From positions 1-15,949 of the forward strand of contig JANWZY010000027.1 in assembly GCA_025061935.1 (NCBI GenBank): a DNA stretch of 15,949 nucleotides. The letters are read 5' to 3'. The translations under genes were made by a program, and so were the position numbers. The notes under the pieces were generated by a model that did no database searches, was not told the DNA's origin, and saw only the letters and a list, made by a program, of their open reading frames with translations. Positions 1-8,303 of this stretch are shown piece by piece. The DNA is from Verrucomicrobiia bacterium. Lineage in GTDB: Bacteria > Verrucomicrobiota > Verrucomicrobiia > Limisphaerales > DTLC01. Position 1 is the first letter of the stretch, and each line of letters begins with the position of its first letter.

Positions 1-1077
1 ATTCAAGCAGCCGGGTCACTTCCACCCCAGGAGAGCGGGTTGGTCAACAACAGCTACCACTGGAACGGGAAGTTCCACCTCGAAATGCATTGGTGGCACG
101 GAGTGCATTTCGCGTTGTGGGGACGGTGGCATCTGTTCGAGCGCAGTCTCGACTGGTACCGCCAAATTTTACCGCAAGCACGCCAACTTGCGCGCAGTCA
201 AGGGTATCGCGGCGCGCGGTGGCCGAAAATGGTCGGCCCGGACGGGCGCGACTCGCCCTCGGGCATCGGCCCGCTGCTTATCTGGCAGCAACCACACCCG
301 ATTTACTACGCACTGCTCGACTATAGGCTGCATCCAACACGGCAGACGCTCGAAAAGTGGCGCGAGATAGTGTTCGAGACCGCCGAGTTCATGGCGTCGT
401 ACGCAGTGCTCGATAAAGAGACCGGCCGTTTCGTGCTCGGGCCGCCGCTTAAGACGGTGCCAGAAAACACCGACCCACGAACTACGCGTAACCCCGCGTT
501 CGAGCTTTCGTATTGGCGGTTCGGATTGCGCGTTGCCCAAGAATGGCGCGAAAAGCTGGGCCTGCCGCGTGACCCAAATTGGGACAACGTGCTTACGAAC
601 CTGGCGCCGCTACCCATACATGAGGGCGTGTACATCGCCCAAGAAGGCATGACCAACACCTACACAGATTGGAACTGGGAACATCCGTCATTACTCGGGC
701 CTCTTGGCATGCTACCCGGTGACGGCGCAGACCCCCAAATCATGCGCGCGACGTTACGCAAAGTCTGGCAGACTTGGGACTGGAGCCGAAAAACTTGGGG
801 CTGGGACTTCCCTTTGATGGCCATGACTGCGGCCAGATGCGGCGAGCCGGAGCTTGCCATCGAAGCCTTACTGCACCCTGCAGAACGCAACCAGTTCATG
901 GCCAATGGGTTTAGCACCGGCGGCCCGTACCCTTACTTCCCCGCCAACGGCGCTTTACTCACTGCTGTGGCCATGATGGCAGCCGGCTGGGACGGCGCGC
1001 CTGAGCTGCACGCGCCTGGATTCCCGAGAAACGGCAAATGGGTTGTGCGCTGGGAAGGGTTGCACCGGCTGCCATGA
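1..1077 (+). CDS. Six-hairpin-type glycosidase, C-terminal part (GH65/GH95-like), 5' truncated
   Basis: The reading frame is open from the first base of the window to the TGA at 1075-1077, so this is the 3' part of a longer gene. The TTG at 40 is only the first possible start codon inside the window. The protein is rich in Trp, Tyr and His. It contains N-x-YHWNGKFHLEMHWWH near residue 5 (counted from the TTG), a block QQPHPIYYALL, and a late NGFSTGGPYPYFPANGALL, all typical of the (alpha/alpha)6-barrel toroid of clan GH-L and GH95-like enzymes. The Glu in the segment NPAFELSYW, in the middle of the domain, is a candidate general acid; that assignment is inference. The likely role is cleavage or phosphorolysis of a plant or microbial glycan, but substrate and family number cannot be fixed from the fragment. 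It converges on glnS with only 29 nt between the stop codons and no clear terminator hairpin. Confidence 0.75.
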   Translation: MQAAGSLPPQESGLVNNSYHWNGKFHLEMHWWHGVHFALWGRWHLFERSLDWYRQILPQARQLARSQGYRGARWPKMVGPDGRDSPSGIGPLLIWQQPHPIYYALLDYRLHPTRQTLEKWREIVFETAEFMASYAVLDKETGRFVLGPPLKTVPENTDPRTTRNPAFELSYWRFGLRVAQEWREKLGLPRDPNWDNVLTNLAPLPIHEGVYIAQEGMTNTYTDWNWEHPSLLGPLGMLPGDGADPQIMRATLRKVWQTWDWSRKTWGWDFPLMAMTAARCGEPELAIEALLHPAERNQFMANGFSTGGPYPYFPANGALLTAVAMMAAGWDGAPELHAPGFPRNGKWVVRWEGLHRLP

Positions 1078-1106
1078 ACCAAGCGTGACGCAAAACCGGG
1101 GTAGTC

Positions 1107-2930
1107 TCAACCTTTCTGCGCCTGCTTGGCCCAACTGTCTTTCAGCGTGATCGTCCGATTAAACACCAGTTTCGAGCCGCTGTCCTTATCCAGCACAAAA
1201 TAGCCCAAGCGCTCGAACTGGTAGTGCTCCCCAAACTTCGCATCCATTAAGCTCGGCTCGCATTTGGCCGTCACTACCTGCAGCGAATTCGGATTCAGGT
1301 ACTTGATGAAGTCGCCTTCTGCATCAGGCTCAGGCACGGTGAACAATCTATCGTAAAGCCTGCACTCGGCCTCGAACGCATGCTCTGCACTCACCCAATG
1401 GATCGTGCCCTTGACCTTTCGCGCCGCTGTCGGACCGCCAGTCTTGCTCCCAAGGTCGGCAGTGCAACGCACCTCGACCACGTTGCCGGCAGCATCTTTG
1501 ACCACCTCATCGCACCGGACGATGTACGCATACTTGAGCCGGACTTCGCCACCGGGCCGTAGCCGGAAATAATTCGGCGGCGGGTTCTCCATGAAATCGC
1601 TGCGCTCGATATACAGCACACGGCTAAATGGTACCCGGCGCGTGCCGGCTGCAGGGTCTTCCGGATTATTGACAGCCTCGACAAGTTCCGTTTTGCCTTC
1701 GGGATAATTCGTGATCACCAGCCTCAACGGCTGTAACACGGCCAGGCGCCGCAACGCGCGTTTATTCAGGTCGTCGCGTATGGCATGCTCAAACGCCGCA
1801 ACGTCGGTTAGCGCGTTGTACTTCGTTATGCCAATGTTGTATGCAAATGCGCGGATCGCCTCGGCAGTGACACCGCGCCGGCGCAACCCGCGGATGGTTG
1901 GCAGGCGCGGGTCGTCCCATCCGGACACATACCCCTCGGTAACAAGCTGCATGAGCTTACGCTTGCTCATCACGGTGTAGCTGAGGTTTAGGCGGGCGAA
2001 CTCGTACTGGCGCGGCAGCGGCCGCGGCAACTCCAGGTTTTCAAGTATCCAGTCGTACAGTGGCCGGTGTACCTCGAATTCGAGCGTGCAAATGCTGTGT
2101 GTGACCCCCTCAATGTAATCGCTCAGGCAATGCGCGAAGTCATATGTCGGATATATGCACCACTCTTTGCCAGTGTGATGGTGCTCCGCGTGCCGGATGC
2201 GGTACAACACCGGGTCGCGCAACCATACGTTAGGCGACGACATGTCAATCTTTGCCCGCAGTGTGCGCGAGCCGTCGGGGAACTCGCCAGCGCGCATTCG
2301 GGCGAACAAATCGAGATTCTCTTCCACGGACCTGTCCCGGTACAAACTCGGCTTGCCCGGCCTGTCCGGCGCACCGCGCATCTTGTCCACCTCCTCGGGC
2401 GTGTGATCGCACACATACGCTTTGCCCTTCTTGATCAGTTGCACCGCGTACTGGTAGAGCTGCTCGAAGTAGTCCGAGGCATAAAACGGCTCCAACGTGT
2501 CGTCAGGCCACGCATCACAGTGGGCGTCACCCTTTGTCACCGGCCCGAGGTAAAAATCCGGCTTCCCGTCGGTCACAATTGTCTCTGGCTTTTTGCCCCG
2601 GGGCTTCAACCCGAGGCAATGATCTGCCCACCCGGCGATTAGCCATCGGACATCCTCGTAAATCGCATCCACGAATTCGGGCTCTTCCTTCATCGGGTTC
2701 GTGTCGTCATACCGCAAGTTGCAGACACCGCCGAATTCGCGCGCGATGCCGAAGTTCAGGCAGATACTTTTCGCATGCCCGATGTGCAGATAACCGTTCG
2801 GCTCGGGCGGAAAACGCGTACGCACACGCTTGCACCGGCCCGCGGCCAAATCCCCTGCAACTATGTCGCGAATGAAGTCGGCTGGCCGTGGTGCCCCCGC
2901 ACCGGAATTGTCATGACCGGATACACTCAT
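1107..2930 (-). CDS. glnS: Glutaminyl-tRNA synthetase
   Basis: Class I aminoacyl-tRNA synthetase charging tRNA-Gln with glutamine in the cytoplasm. The 607-residue protein has the HIGH signature in PPEPNGYLHIGHAKS (HIGH at residues 49-52), the KMSKS-equivalent VMSKR at 320-324, and the GlnRS/GluRS catalytic block FEVHRPLYDWILE near 285-297. The two-lobed anticodon-binding beta-barrel domain follows, with PPPNYFRLRPGGEVRLKYAY near 450. The family is usually about 550-560 residues (E. coli 554). Most of the excess lies in one insertion between WLIAG (residue 100) and PFYASDYF (about 148), where the E. coli protein has only a short linker. The ATG at 2930 gives a short extension before the conserved start of the catalytic domain. 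A GAGACGG a few bases upstream is a weak ribosome-binding site. The M48 peptidase gene lies 120 nt upstream on the same strand and might be co-transcribed. Confidence 0.97.
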   Translation of the reverse strand: MSVSGHDNSGAGAPRPADFIRDIVAGDLAAGRCKRVRTRFPPEPNGYLHIGHAKSICLNFGIAREFGGVCNLRYDDTNPMKEEPEFVDAIYEDVRWLIAGWADHCLGLKPRGKKPETIVTDGKPDFYLGPVTKGDAHCDAWPDDTLEPFYASDYFEQLYQYAVQLIKKGKAYVCDHTPEEVDKMRGAPDRPGKPSLYRDRSVEENLDLFARMRAGEFPDGSRTLRAKIDMSSPNVWLRDPVLYRIRHAEHHHTGKEWCIYPTYDFAHCLSDYIEGVTHSICTLEFEVHRPLYDWILENLELPRPLPRQYEFARLNLSYTVMSKRKLMQLVTEGYVSGWDDPRLPTIRGLRRRGVTAEAIRAFAYNIGITKYNALTDVAAFEHAIRDDLNKRALRRLAVLQPLRLVITNYPEGKTELVEAVNNPEDPAAGTRRVPFSRVLYIERSDFMENPPPNYFRLRPGGEVRLKYAYIVRCDEVVKDAAGNVVEVRCTADLGSKTGGPTAARKVKGTIHWVSAEHAFEAECRLYDRLFTVPEPDAEGDFIKYLNPNSLQVVTAKCEPSLMDAKFGEHYQFERLGYFVLDKDSGSKLVFNRTITLKDSWAKQAQKG

Positions 2931-3050
2931 AGACCGTCTCGGGCATTAAAATAACAAACATCGACGGCGGACTCAAAAACAGATTCGTTGAAGTTTTAGC
3001 CTGCCGACGACGCATTTACAACGGACGGCATCATATGCCGCTCAATCTCG

Positions 3051-4336
3051 CTACCTGCTGGACGCCCTGAGCGCGCGTTCGCGTTCGAGCAGCGTCGGAT
3101 GCGAGTAATAAAACCTGCTAAACAGCGGGTGGGGTACCAGGTTGCCAAGATTTTTCTCTTCGAGCTTCCGCAGCGCGCTGATTAAAGCCGCCGGGCCGCC
3201 GGTCAATCGCGCGGCAAATTTGTCTGCCGCATGCTCGTGGCGCCGTGCTAACCACTGCGCAAGCGGCATAAGCCAAAACGCTACCGTACCGGCAAGCAAC
3301 CCGGACAACAGCAGCGCAGGCGCGACGCTGCCCGGCTCGAACCCGAATGCCTCATAAAAGGCATTGCTCCGCAGAAGAATCGAAACCGCCCAAAAACCAA
3401 GAAGCGCCCCCGCAGCAGACACCGCGATTCGAATTGGAACATGTTTGAGCTTGAAATGGCCGATCTCATGCGCAAGCACGGCCTCAAGCTCGGGTGGGCT
3501 AAGCTGCCCGACCAACGTGTCGAACAACACGATTTTCCGGAACGGCCCGAGTCCGGTGAAAAATGCGTTCGAGTGCCGCGAGCGCCGGCTCCCGTCCATC
3601 ACCTCGATGTCGCGGATACGGACCCCGGCGCGTTGCGCCAGCGCAATCAGGCGTTGGCGCAGTTCCCCATCGGACAACGGCACAAACTTGTTGAACAGCG
3701 GCAGGATTAACACGGGCGCCACAATCACAATCAATACCTGCACGCACATGAGCGCAACCCATGCCCAAAACCATCCCAACCCCCGTCCCGGCTCGAGCAA
3801 CTTAACCACAACAACCGCCACCGGATACAACAGCGCAACTGTGATCAGGCTTTCTTTGAGTTTGTCAGCAACCCAGATGCGCAATGTCGAGGTGTTGAAC
3901 CCGAATCGCTGCTCGAGCCTGAAGACTGCATACCAGTCGAGAGGCAACTCGGCCAGTTGCAGGCAAGCGGCCACGCCAACCAGGAATGCGCTGGCCGCCC
4001 AGGCAGAAGTGCCCAGTCGAGCTGTAAAACCGAATACGCGCCCGGCAATACTCCGCTAAACGACACCGAGATCAAAACGAGCGCGCTGTACACCTCGGCC
4101 ACCTGACCGAACCTGTTTTTTGCAAGCGCGTACCGGATGGCTTTCGCATATGTCGCGCCGTCAATCACGCCCCGGTACGGCTCCGGCACTTCGGCTGCGT
4201 GCAATTGAACATGCCGCCGGTTCAGCCACGCAAGCCAAAGCGCGACGCCCAGTCGCCCCAAGATCAAACCTGCCACAGTCCACGCTATTACTTGCGCACC
4301 GGCCACGTGGTCAAATATGCCGAAATGGCCGGCCAT
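3051..4336 (-). pseudogene. M48 family membrane zinc metallopeptidase (Ste24/CAAX-protease-like), disrupted by a frameshift
   Basis: The gene is split over two frames. The N-terminal part starts at ATG 4336 (MAGHFGIFDHVAG), carries a first membrane helix (AWTVAGLILGRLGVALWLAWL) and the typical PYRGVIDGATYAKAIRYALAK block, and stays in frame to about SVSFSGV. The frame that then gives the expected second helix and YAVFRLEQRFGFN is open only from 4055 downward, so one base appears to be missing at about 4035-4058. The C-terminal part has the zinc motif HEIGH (in AVLAHEIGHFKLKH), further membrane helices, and the third-ligand region RHEHAADKFAARL. It ends PLLSRF-like (HPLFSRFYYSHPTLLERERAL) and then stops. 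The combined length, about 428 residues, matches intact Ste24-type M48 proteins, so only a one-base lesion separates this from a full gene. Family role: intramembrane or membrane-associated proteolysis in protein quality control. It may be a true pseudogene or a sequence error. The ribosome-binding site at ATG 4336 is weak; TTG at 4342 is an alternative start. Confidence 0.85.
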
Positions 4337-4681
4337 GAACAATCTGGCAGGGATTAAAGCGCACCCGGCGCCGTGTGCGCAAGGCCGCCTTGTATTTCGA
4401 TGCCCAAAAATCGCCGACTCATGCCGACTGCCTTGCCGTTCTACGCAAAGCCGAACACTCGAGCACGAGTCCAAGTACCGGCGTCGAGACCCGAGTCACG
4501 GTGACTTAACACATGCCTTCACTGCGAGCTAAACCTCGCCTGCAGGAACGCCGATCTCGGATCCGCCTATCCTTCGCCATTTGCCTTTAAGCGCAAAGGA
4601 CCGATATCCCCCCATTCGCTTTTCTGACACGCCGCAGCATAACTACAAGTGCCGTCTTGGGTTTAAAACTTGCGCCAGAAT

Positions 4682-4717
4682 GTTGGCAACCCAGCGATTC
4701 AGGCTGAGTTTGCCAAC
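4682..4717. other. Stem-loop in the sod upstream region
   Basis: GTTGGCAA (4682-4689) is perfectly complementary to TTGCCAAC (4710-4717), and an inner CAGC/GCTG pair continues the stem after a small internal loop, leaving the loop GATTCAG. It has no T-run on either strand, so it is not a normal terminator. It lies about 120-150 nt upstream of the proposed sod promoter and could be an operator-like inverted repeat or an RNA structure. Function unknown. Confidence 0.35.
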
Positions 4718-4837
4718 CCTGGGCTTGAAAGTCGGTCGCCGCCACAGACGCTGAGGCAATTTCCTCAAAAACATGTAACCGTCCCGCCACCCCCGCTGTA
4801 GGCTGATAGATTCCAAACCACCCAGGGACCGAACACT

Positions 4838-4867
4838 TTGCAAACACGCTTTTCGTGCTATTTTAAT
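4838..4867 (+). promoter_or_regulatory. Possible sigma-70-type promoter for sod
   Basis: TTGCAA (4838-4843) resembles a -35 box. TATTTT (4859-4864, 15-nt spacing) or TTTAAT (4862-4867, 18-nt spacing) could be the -10 box. It lies in the only clearly A+T-rich patch before the gene and would give a leader of roughly 115 nt. Spacing and match are imperfect, so this is a candidate only. Confidence 0.25.
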
Positions 4868-4990
4868 GTAACCTGGTCTTCAGGGCGCGCAGCCGATTCA
4901 GGCGGGTGCCCGGATCGGCACGCGGGAAGACCGGTAACGCGGCATGGCCCAACGCCGGCCGTAAAAAAACCGATTAGACAGGTAATGCAT

Positions 4991-5728
4991 ATGATGACAA
5001 GAAGAGAAGCATTGAAGGCCGCCGCATTTGCCGCGGCGGGCACAGCGGTTGCAGCCGGTCAAGCGGCGCAAAGCAATCCCCCAACGACACAAGCCACGGG
5101 CGTAACAGACGGGCCATTCGCACTCCCCCCGTTGCCTTATGCTCATGATGCGCTCGAGCCGCACATTGATGCCCGAACGATGGAACTCCACCACGGCAAG
5201 CATCATGCTGCGTACGTGGCCAATCTGAACCGCGCAATTAACGAGCACGGCCAGCAACTCCGGTCAATGTCAATCGAGGAGATACTACGCGACCTTAACC
5301 GCGTCCCGGAGAAAATCCGCACTGCGGTTCGTAACCATGGTGGCGGGCATTACAACCACTCGCTGTTCTGGCAAATGATGAAGAAAAACGGAGGTGGCGA
5401 GCCGAAGGGCGAATTGGCCACCGCCATCGAAAAACAATTCGGCAGCTTCGCCAACTTCAAGGACGAGTTCTCGAAAGCCGCAGTTGGCGTGTTCGGCAGC
5501 GGCTGGGCATGGCTTGTACTCGACGCCGGACAACTGCGGATCGAGACCACACCAAACCAAGACACGCCACTGAGTGCTGGCCGGTTGCCACTACTCGGCC
5601 TGGACGTCTGGGAGCACGCGTACTACCTGAAGTATCAGAACCGACGCGCCGATTACGTGGCCGCATGGTGGAACGTTGTCAACTGGGACTTTGTGGCAGA
5701 ACGGTATGCACTATTGCGCAAAGGTTAA
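4991..5728 (+). CDS. sodA: Tat-exported Mn/Fe superoxide dismutase
   Basis: Converts superoxide to hydrogen peroxide and oxygen. Of the in-frame starts at 4985, 4991 and 4994, I prefer 4991 because AGG (4980-4982) then sits 8 nt upstream. The first about 27 residues, MMTRREALKAAAFAAAGTAVAAG, form a twin-arginine signal (TRREAL plus an Ala-rich hydrophobic stretch), so the enzyme should be exported folded with its metal. The mature part (about 205 residues) is of family length. Numbered from 4991, the metal ligands are H67 (MELHHGKHH), H123 (YNHSLFW), D205 and H209 (DVWEHAYYL). Q190 in TPNQDTPL is the residue typical of manganese enzymes at the position that separates Mn from Fe forms, so Mn use is more likely; a cambialistic enzyme cannot be excluded. 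It ends 178 nt before the ferritin-like/VIT gene, which also concerns Fe or Mn. Confidence 0.95.
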   Translation: MMTRREALKAAAFAAAGTAVAAGQAAQSNPPTTQATGVTDGPFALPPLPYAHDALEPHIDARTMELHHGKHHAAYVANLNRAINEHGQQLRSMSIEEILRDLNRVPEKIRTAVRNHGGGHYNHSLFWQMMKKNGGGEPKGELATAIEKQFGSFANFKDEFSKAAVGVFGSGWAWLVLDAGQLRIETTPNQDTPLSAGRLPLLGLDVWEHAYYLKYQNRRADYVAAWWNVVNWDFVAERYALLRKG

Positions 5729-5759
5729 TCCCGTCGAATGCGCACAGGGTAAGCGACTA

Positions 5760-5824
5760 GCCGGCTAGGGAAACGGAGCCGCAAACAGGTCTGATGACCG
5801 GGGTTGCGTTTCCCCTTAGCCGGC
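5760..5824 (+). other. Long imperfect hairpin between sod and the VIT gene
   Basis: GCCGGCTAGGGAAACG (5760-5775) pairs with CGTTTCCCCTTAGCCGGC (5807-5824) over 16 base pairs with a single 2-nt bulge. The 31-nt apical part contains a small GGTC/GACC hairpin with loop TGAT. It begins 32 nt after the sod stop and ends 82 nt before the next start. No T-run follows on the + strand, so it is not a textbook intrinsic terminator. It could be an mRNA 3' stabiliser, a leader structure for the VIT gene, or a small mobile palindrome. It matches no riboswitch consensus that I know. Confidence 0.55.
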
Positions 5825-5906
5825 CTAACATGCCGCGGAACCACAGCCGTTAAACTCAAAACGCGGAAATCCTGTCGCGTCTGAACCAAAAGGGCCGGAC
5901 AAAACC

Positions 5907-6803
5907 ATGAGCGAGACAGTTACGAACCGACCAGCGCTTGAACCTAGTGTTGTCAACACGCTAGTTGCGTACCAGACGATCGAAATCACCGAGTACCATT
6001 TGTACCAGCGTCTGGCCGGTTGCGCCAAAAACCCGAAGAACAGGGAAACATTATTGACCATCGCCCGGGAGGAACTGCGCCACTACAACCAGTTACGCGA
6101 ACTGACCGGACGCGACGTGCAACCGATGAAGGTGCGCCTGGTGTTGTTCTACTGGCTGGCGCGTATTTTTGGACTAACCTTCGGACTCAAGCTGATGGAG
6201 AAAGGGGAAGAGCGCGCTCAAGCCAATTACAAGGCACACCTGGTCCAAGTGCCGATTCTGGAGCACATCTTCCGTGACGAGGCTGAACACGAGGACAAAC
6301 TCATCGCAATGATCGAGGAAGAATACCTCAACTACGTCGGGTCGGTCGTGCTCGGGCTGAATGATGCGCTTGTGGAATTGACCGGTGCACTCGCAGGCCT
6401 GACGCTCGCGTTCCAGAACGGCCGGTTGATCGCCGTCACAGGCGTGATCGTTGGCGTGGCGGCCGCGCTTTCAATGGCCGCGTCAGAGTACCTTTCGACC
6501 AAAGCTGAGGCGACGGACAAGCGGCCCGTCAAGTCTGCCGCATACACGGGCCTTGCGTATATTGTAACCGTGTTGCTGCTTGTGCTGCCGTACCTGGTTC
6601 TCAGCCCGCCACTGCTTAGCCTGGTTGTTATGCTGGGCCTGTCAGTCGGCATAATTGCGGCGTTCAACTTTTACGTTGCGGTTGCACTCGACCGCCCGTT
6701 CTGGCAGCAGTTCGGCGAAATGGCATTAATAAGCTTCGGCGTGGCCGCAGTTAGCTTCGGCCTGGGCTACATCGTGCGAATCGCCTTCGGCATCGAGGTG
6801 TGA
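5907..6803 (+). CDS. Ferritin-like (erythrin) domain fused to VIT1/CCC1 iron/manganese transporter
   Basis: The 298-residue membrane protein has two modules. Residues 15-140 form a rubrerythrin/ferritin-like four-helix bundle with carboxylate/His motifs: ITEYH (27-31), REELRH (54-59) and RDEAEHED (123-130), enough for a di-metal site. From about 142 it becomes a VIT1/CCC1 domain with the family motif GLNDALVELTGALAGLT (D153) and SMAASEYLS (M190, E194), followed by about five membrane helices to the C-terminus. The family moves Fe(II) or Mn(II) across membranes and, in the membrane-bound-ferritin (MbfA) type, exports iron and protects against peroxide. The VIT module lacks a separate cytosolic metal-binding domain after its second helix, as expected when the ferritin-like domain sits at the N-terminus. 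Its position after sod suggests a shared metal and oxidative-stress theme, but the gap and hairpin argue against a simple tight operon. Confidence 0.93.
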   Translation: MSETVTNRPALEPSVVNTLVAYQTIEITEYHLYQRLAGCAKNPKNRETLLTIAREELRHYNQLRELTGRDVQPMKVRLVLFYWLARIFGLTFGLKLMEKGEERAQANYKAHLVQVPILEHIFRDEAEHEDKLIAMIEEEYLNYVGSVVLGLNDALVELTGALAGLTLAFQNGRLIAVTGVIVGVAAALSMAASEYLSTKAEATDKRPVKSAAYTGLAYIVTVLLLVLPYLVLSPPLLSLVVMLGLSVGIIAAFNFYVAVALDRPFWQQFGEMALISFGVAAVSFGLGYIVRIAFGIEV

Positions 6804-7215
6804 TCAGACGAGCGGCGCGGGCCGGAGTCCAGAATGAACCGGCTCGCCGCCTCCGTCCCGTAGCCAGGAACGGACGGCACATCTGCATCAGGACCGGCCC
6901 GGCACAAACCTCCACCAGCCCAACGCTCCTGGTTGTAACCCGCCGCGTAATCAGCCACACATATCACCCACCCCTTAAAGACGCCAGCCCGTTACGAGCA
7001 CAGAAACGCAGAATCGGAACGCATAAGCAGACCACTTAATCCCGGCTCCGCTTGCCGCGCGCGCGTTCTCCTCACCCGGTGGACGCCACTTGCTGCTCAA
7101 ACGTTGCAATGCGACGGGCTGGACCGGTCAGACGCGCAGAAAATTTGGGCCATGGTAGCACAGCTTTTGCTTTATCCGGCGATTGTGGGCCGATAAGCTG
7201 GCCCGCACGTTTGTT
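6804..7215. other. Intergenic spacer before the UROD-like gene, no gene found
   Basis: This stretch of about 410 nt shows no ORF with a recognisable domain on either strand. A CCGTCC/GGACGG inverted repeat lies at 6853-6877. An imperfect hairpin (GCTTTATCCGG near 7170 against CCGATAAGC near 7190, two bulges) covers the GTG at 7183 that could extend the next gene. I see no convincing terminator or promoter hexamers. Confidence 0.5.
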
Positions 7216-8301
7216 ATGTGGAAATCGAACTGGGCCGACACCCGGCAACGGTTCATCAATTGGTGGAACCGCAAAGGATTGCTTGTGGGCATGTGGGGCG
7301 CGCCTGAAGTGGGTCGCGCCGTGCACGAAGAAGTGCCACCGCCCCCGCAACCAGCCAGCCTCGAAGCGCGGTACTGCGACGCCGAGTACCGCGCTGCCGA
7401 GAATCACTACCGGCTGTCGCGTTCAGTCTTCCCATTAGACGTACTGCCCAGCGCAATCACGGACATCGGCCCAGGCTCACTCGCGCTTTTCCTCGGCGCC
7501 ACGCCCGGGTTTGCCGAAGACACGGTTTGGTTCCACCCATGCATTGAGGCCGAGCCTGAGCCGGAAAAGCTCCCGCCATTGCGGTTCGACGAGCAGAACC
7601 GTTGGTGGCAGGTGACCGAGCGGGTCATCCGCCGTTGTGTCGAGCGCGCGCGGGGCAAATACATCGTGGGTTGCCCGGACCTGGTCGAAAACCTCGACGT
7701 GCTCTGCTCGCTGCGCGGCACCGAGCGCGTGTTGCTCGACATGGTCGAGCGCCCGGGCTGGGTCGAGCAGAAGATTTGGGAGATCAACGAAGCCTGGTTC
7801 GCCGCGTACCAGCGCATTTACGACCTGATCAAGCTCGAGGACGGCAGCTCGACGTTCGGCGCGTTCTACATTTGGGGTCCGGGCAAGGTCGCCAAGGTCC
7901 AATGCGACGCCTCGGCCATGATTTCGCCCAAAATGTTCAGGCAGTTTGTTGTGCCGGCGCTGACGGCGCAGTGCGAATGGCTCGATTACTCGCTGTATCA
8001 CCTGGACGGGACCGAAGCGCTGGTGCACTTGGACGCGTTGCTCGAGATCGCGCCCCTGGACGCAATCGAGTGGACGCCGCAGGCGGGTATCGAGCCCGGC
8101 GGACACAAACGCTGGTACGAATTGTATCGGCGTATTCTGGCTGCAGGCAAATCCGTACAAATTGTCAATGTGGAACCGAACGATGTGCTGCCCATCCTCG
8201 ACGCGCTCGGCCCGAACGGAGTCTATATGCTCATCCAGTTCAAGGACGAGCGCGAAGCCGAGCATGTGGCACGCATGATCGAACCCTACTACCGAGTCTA
8301 G
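7216..8301 (+). CDS. Uroporphyrinogen decarboxylase (URO-D)-fold protein, probably not HemE
   Basis: The 361-residue protein fits the URO-D superfamily TIM barrel. The ATG at 7216 gives MWKSNWADTRQRFINWWNRKG, which matches the usual start of this subfamily; a GTG at 7183 in frame is an alternative and neither has a good ribosome-binding site. The C-terminal half has YHLDGTEALVHLDALLEI followed by LDAIEWTPQAG, the subfamily form of the strand-loop that in corrinoid/CoM methyltransferases (MtaA, MtbA) reads H-x-C-G and binds zinc. Here the Cys is Asp, so the classic zinc site is altered. Such proteins are numerous in Verrucomicrobia, Planctomycetes and Lentisphaerae and mostly unassigned; a methyl-transfer or sugar-related role is inference. 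It is followed after 2 nt by the sugar symporter, so the two are almost certainly translated together, and GH31 follows on the same strand. Confidence 0.85.
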   Translation: MWKSNWADTRQRFINWWNRKGLLVGMWGAPEVGRAVHEEVPPPPQPASLEARYCDAEYRAAENHYRLSRSVFPLDVLPSAITDIGPGSLALFLGATPGFAEDTVWFHPCIEAEPEPEKLPPLRFDEQNRWWQVTERVIRRCVERARGKYIVGCPDLVENLDVLCSLRGTERVLLDMVERPGWVEQKIWEINEAWFAAYQRIYDLIKLEDGSSTFGAFYIWGPGKVAKVQCDASAMISPKMFRQFVVPALTAQCEWLDYSLYHLDGTEALVHLDALLEIAPLDAIEWTPQAGIEPGGHKRWYELYRRILAAGKSVQIVNVEPNDVLPILDALGPNGVYMLIQFKDEREAEHVARMIEPYYRV

Positions 8302-8303
8302 TC

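Larger units (their letters stand above)
4337..4990. other. Divergent intergenic region between the M48 gene and sod, no gene found
   Basis: This 654-nt spacer separates the minus-strand M48 start from the plus-strand superoxide dismutase start. The short open frames in it show no recognisable domain. It should hold promoters for both directions. It contains the near-palindrome AGTCACGGTGACT at about 4494-4506, a small ACTCG/CGAGT hairpin near 4452, a longer stem-loop at 4682-4717, and an A+T-richer stretch (4836-4870) that is the best sigma-70-like candidate for sod. Confidence 0.6.

Noticed and set aside
1078..1106. Possible shared terminator between the convergent glycosidase and glnS genes
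   Set aside because: Only 29 nt lie between the stop codons and no inverted repeat with T-run is visible.
5760..5824. Hammerhead ribozyme core CTGATGA inside the sod-VIT hairpin, with GAAA nearby
   Set aside because: The GAAA lies only 17 nt upstream, leaving no room for stems III and I or the cleavage site, and stem II pairing fails after two base pairs.
7602..8303. Long upstream extension of the symporter frame
   Set aside because: The translation there is Arg/Ala/Gly-rich frame shadow, and the other frame encodes the well-conserved URO-D-like protein.
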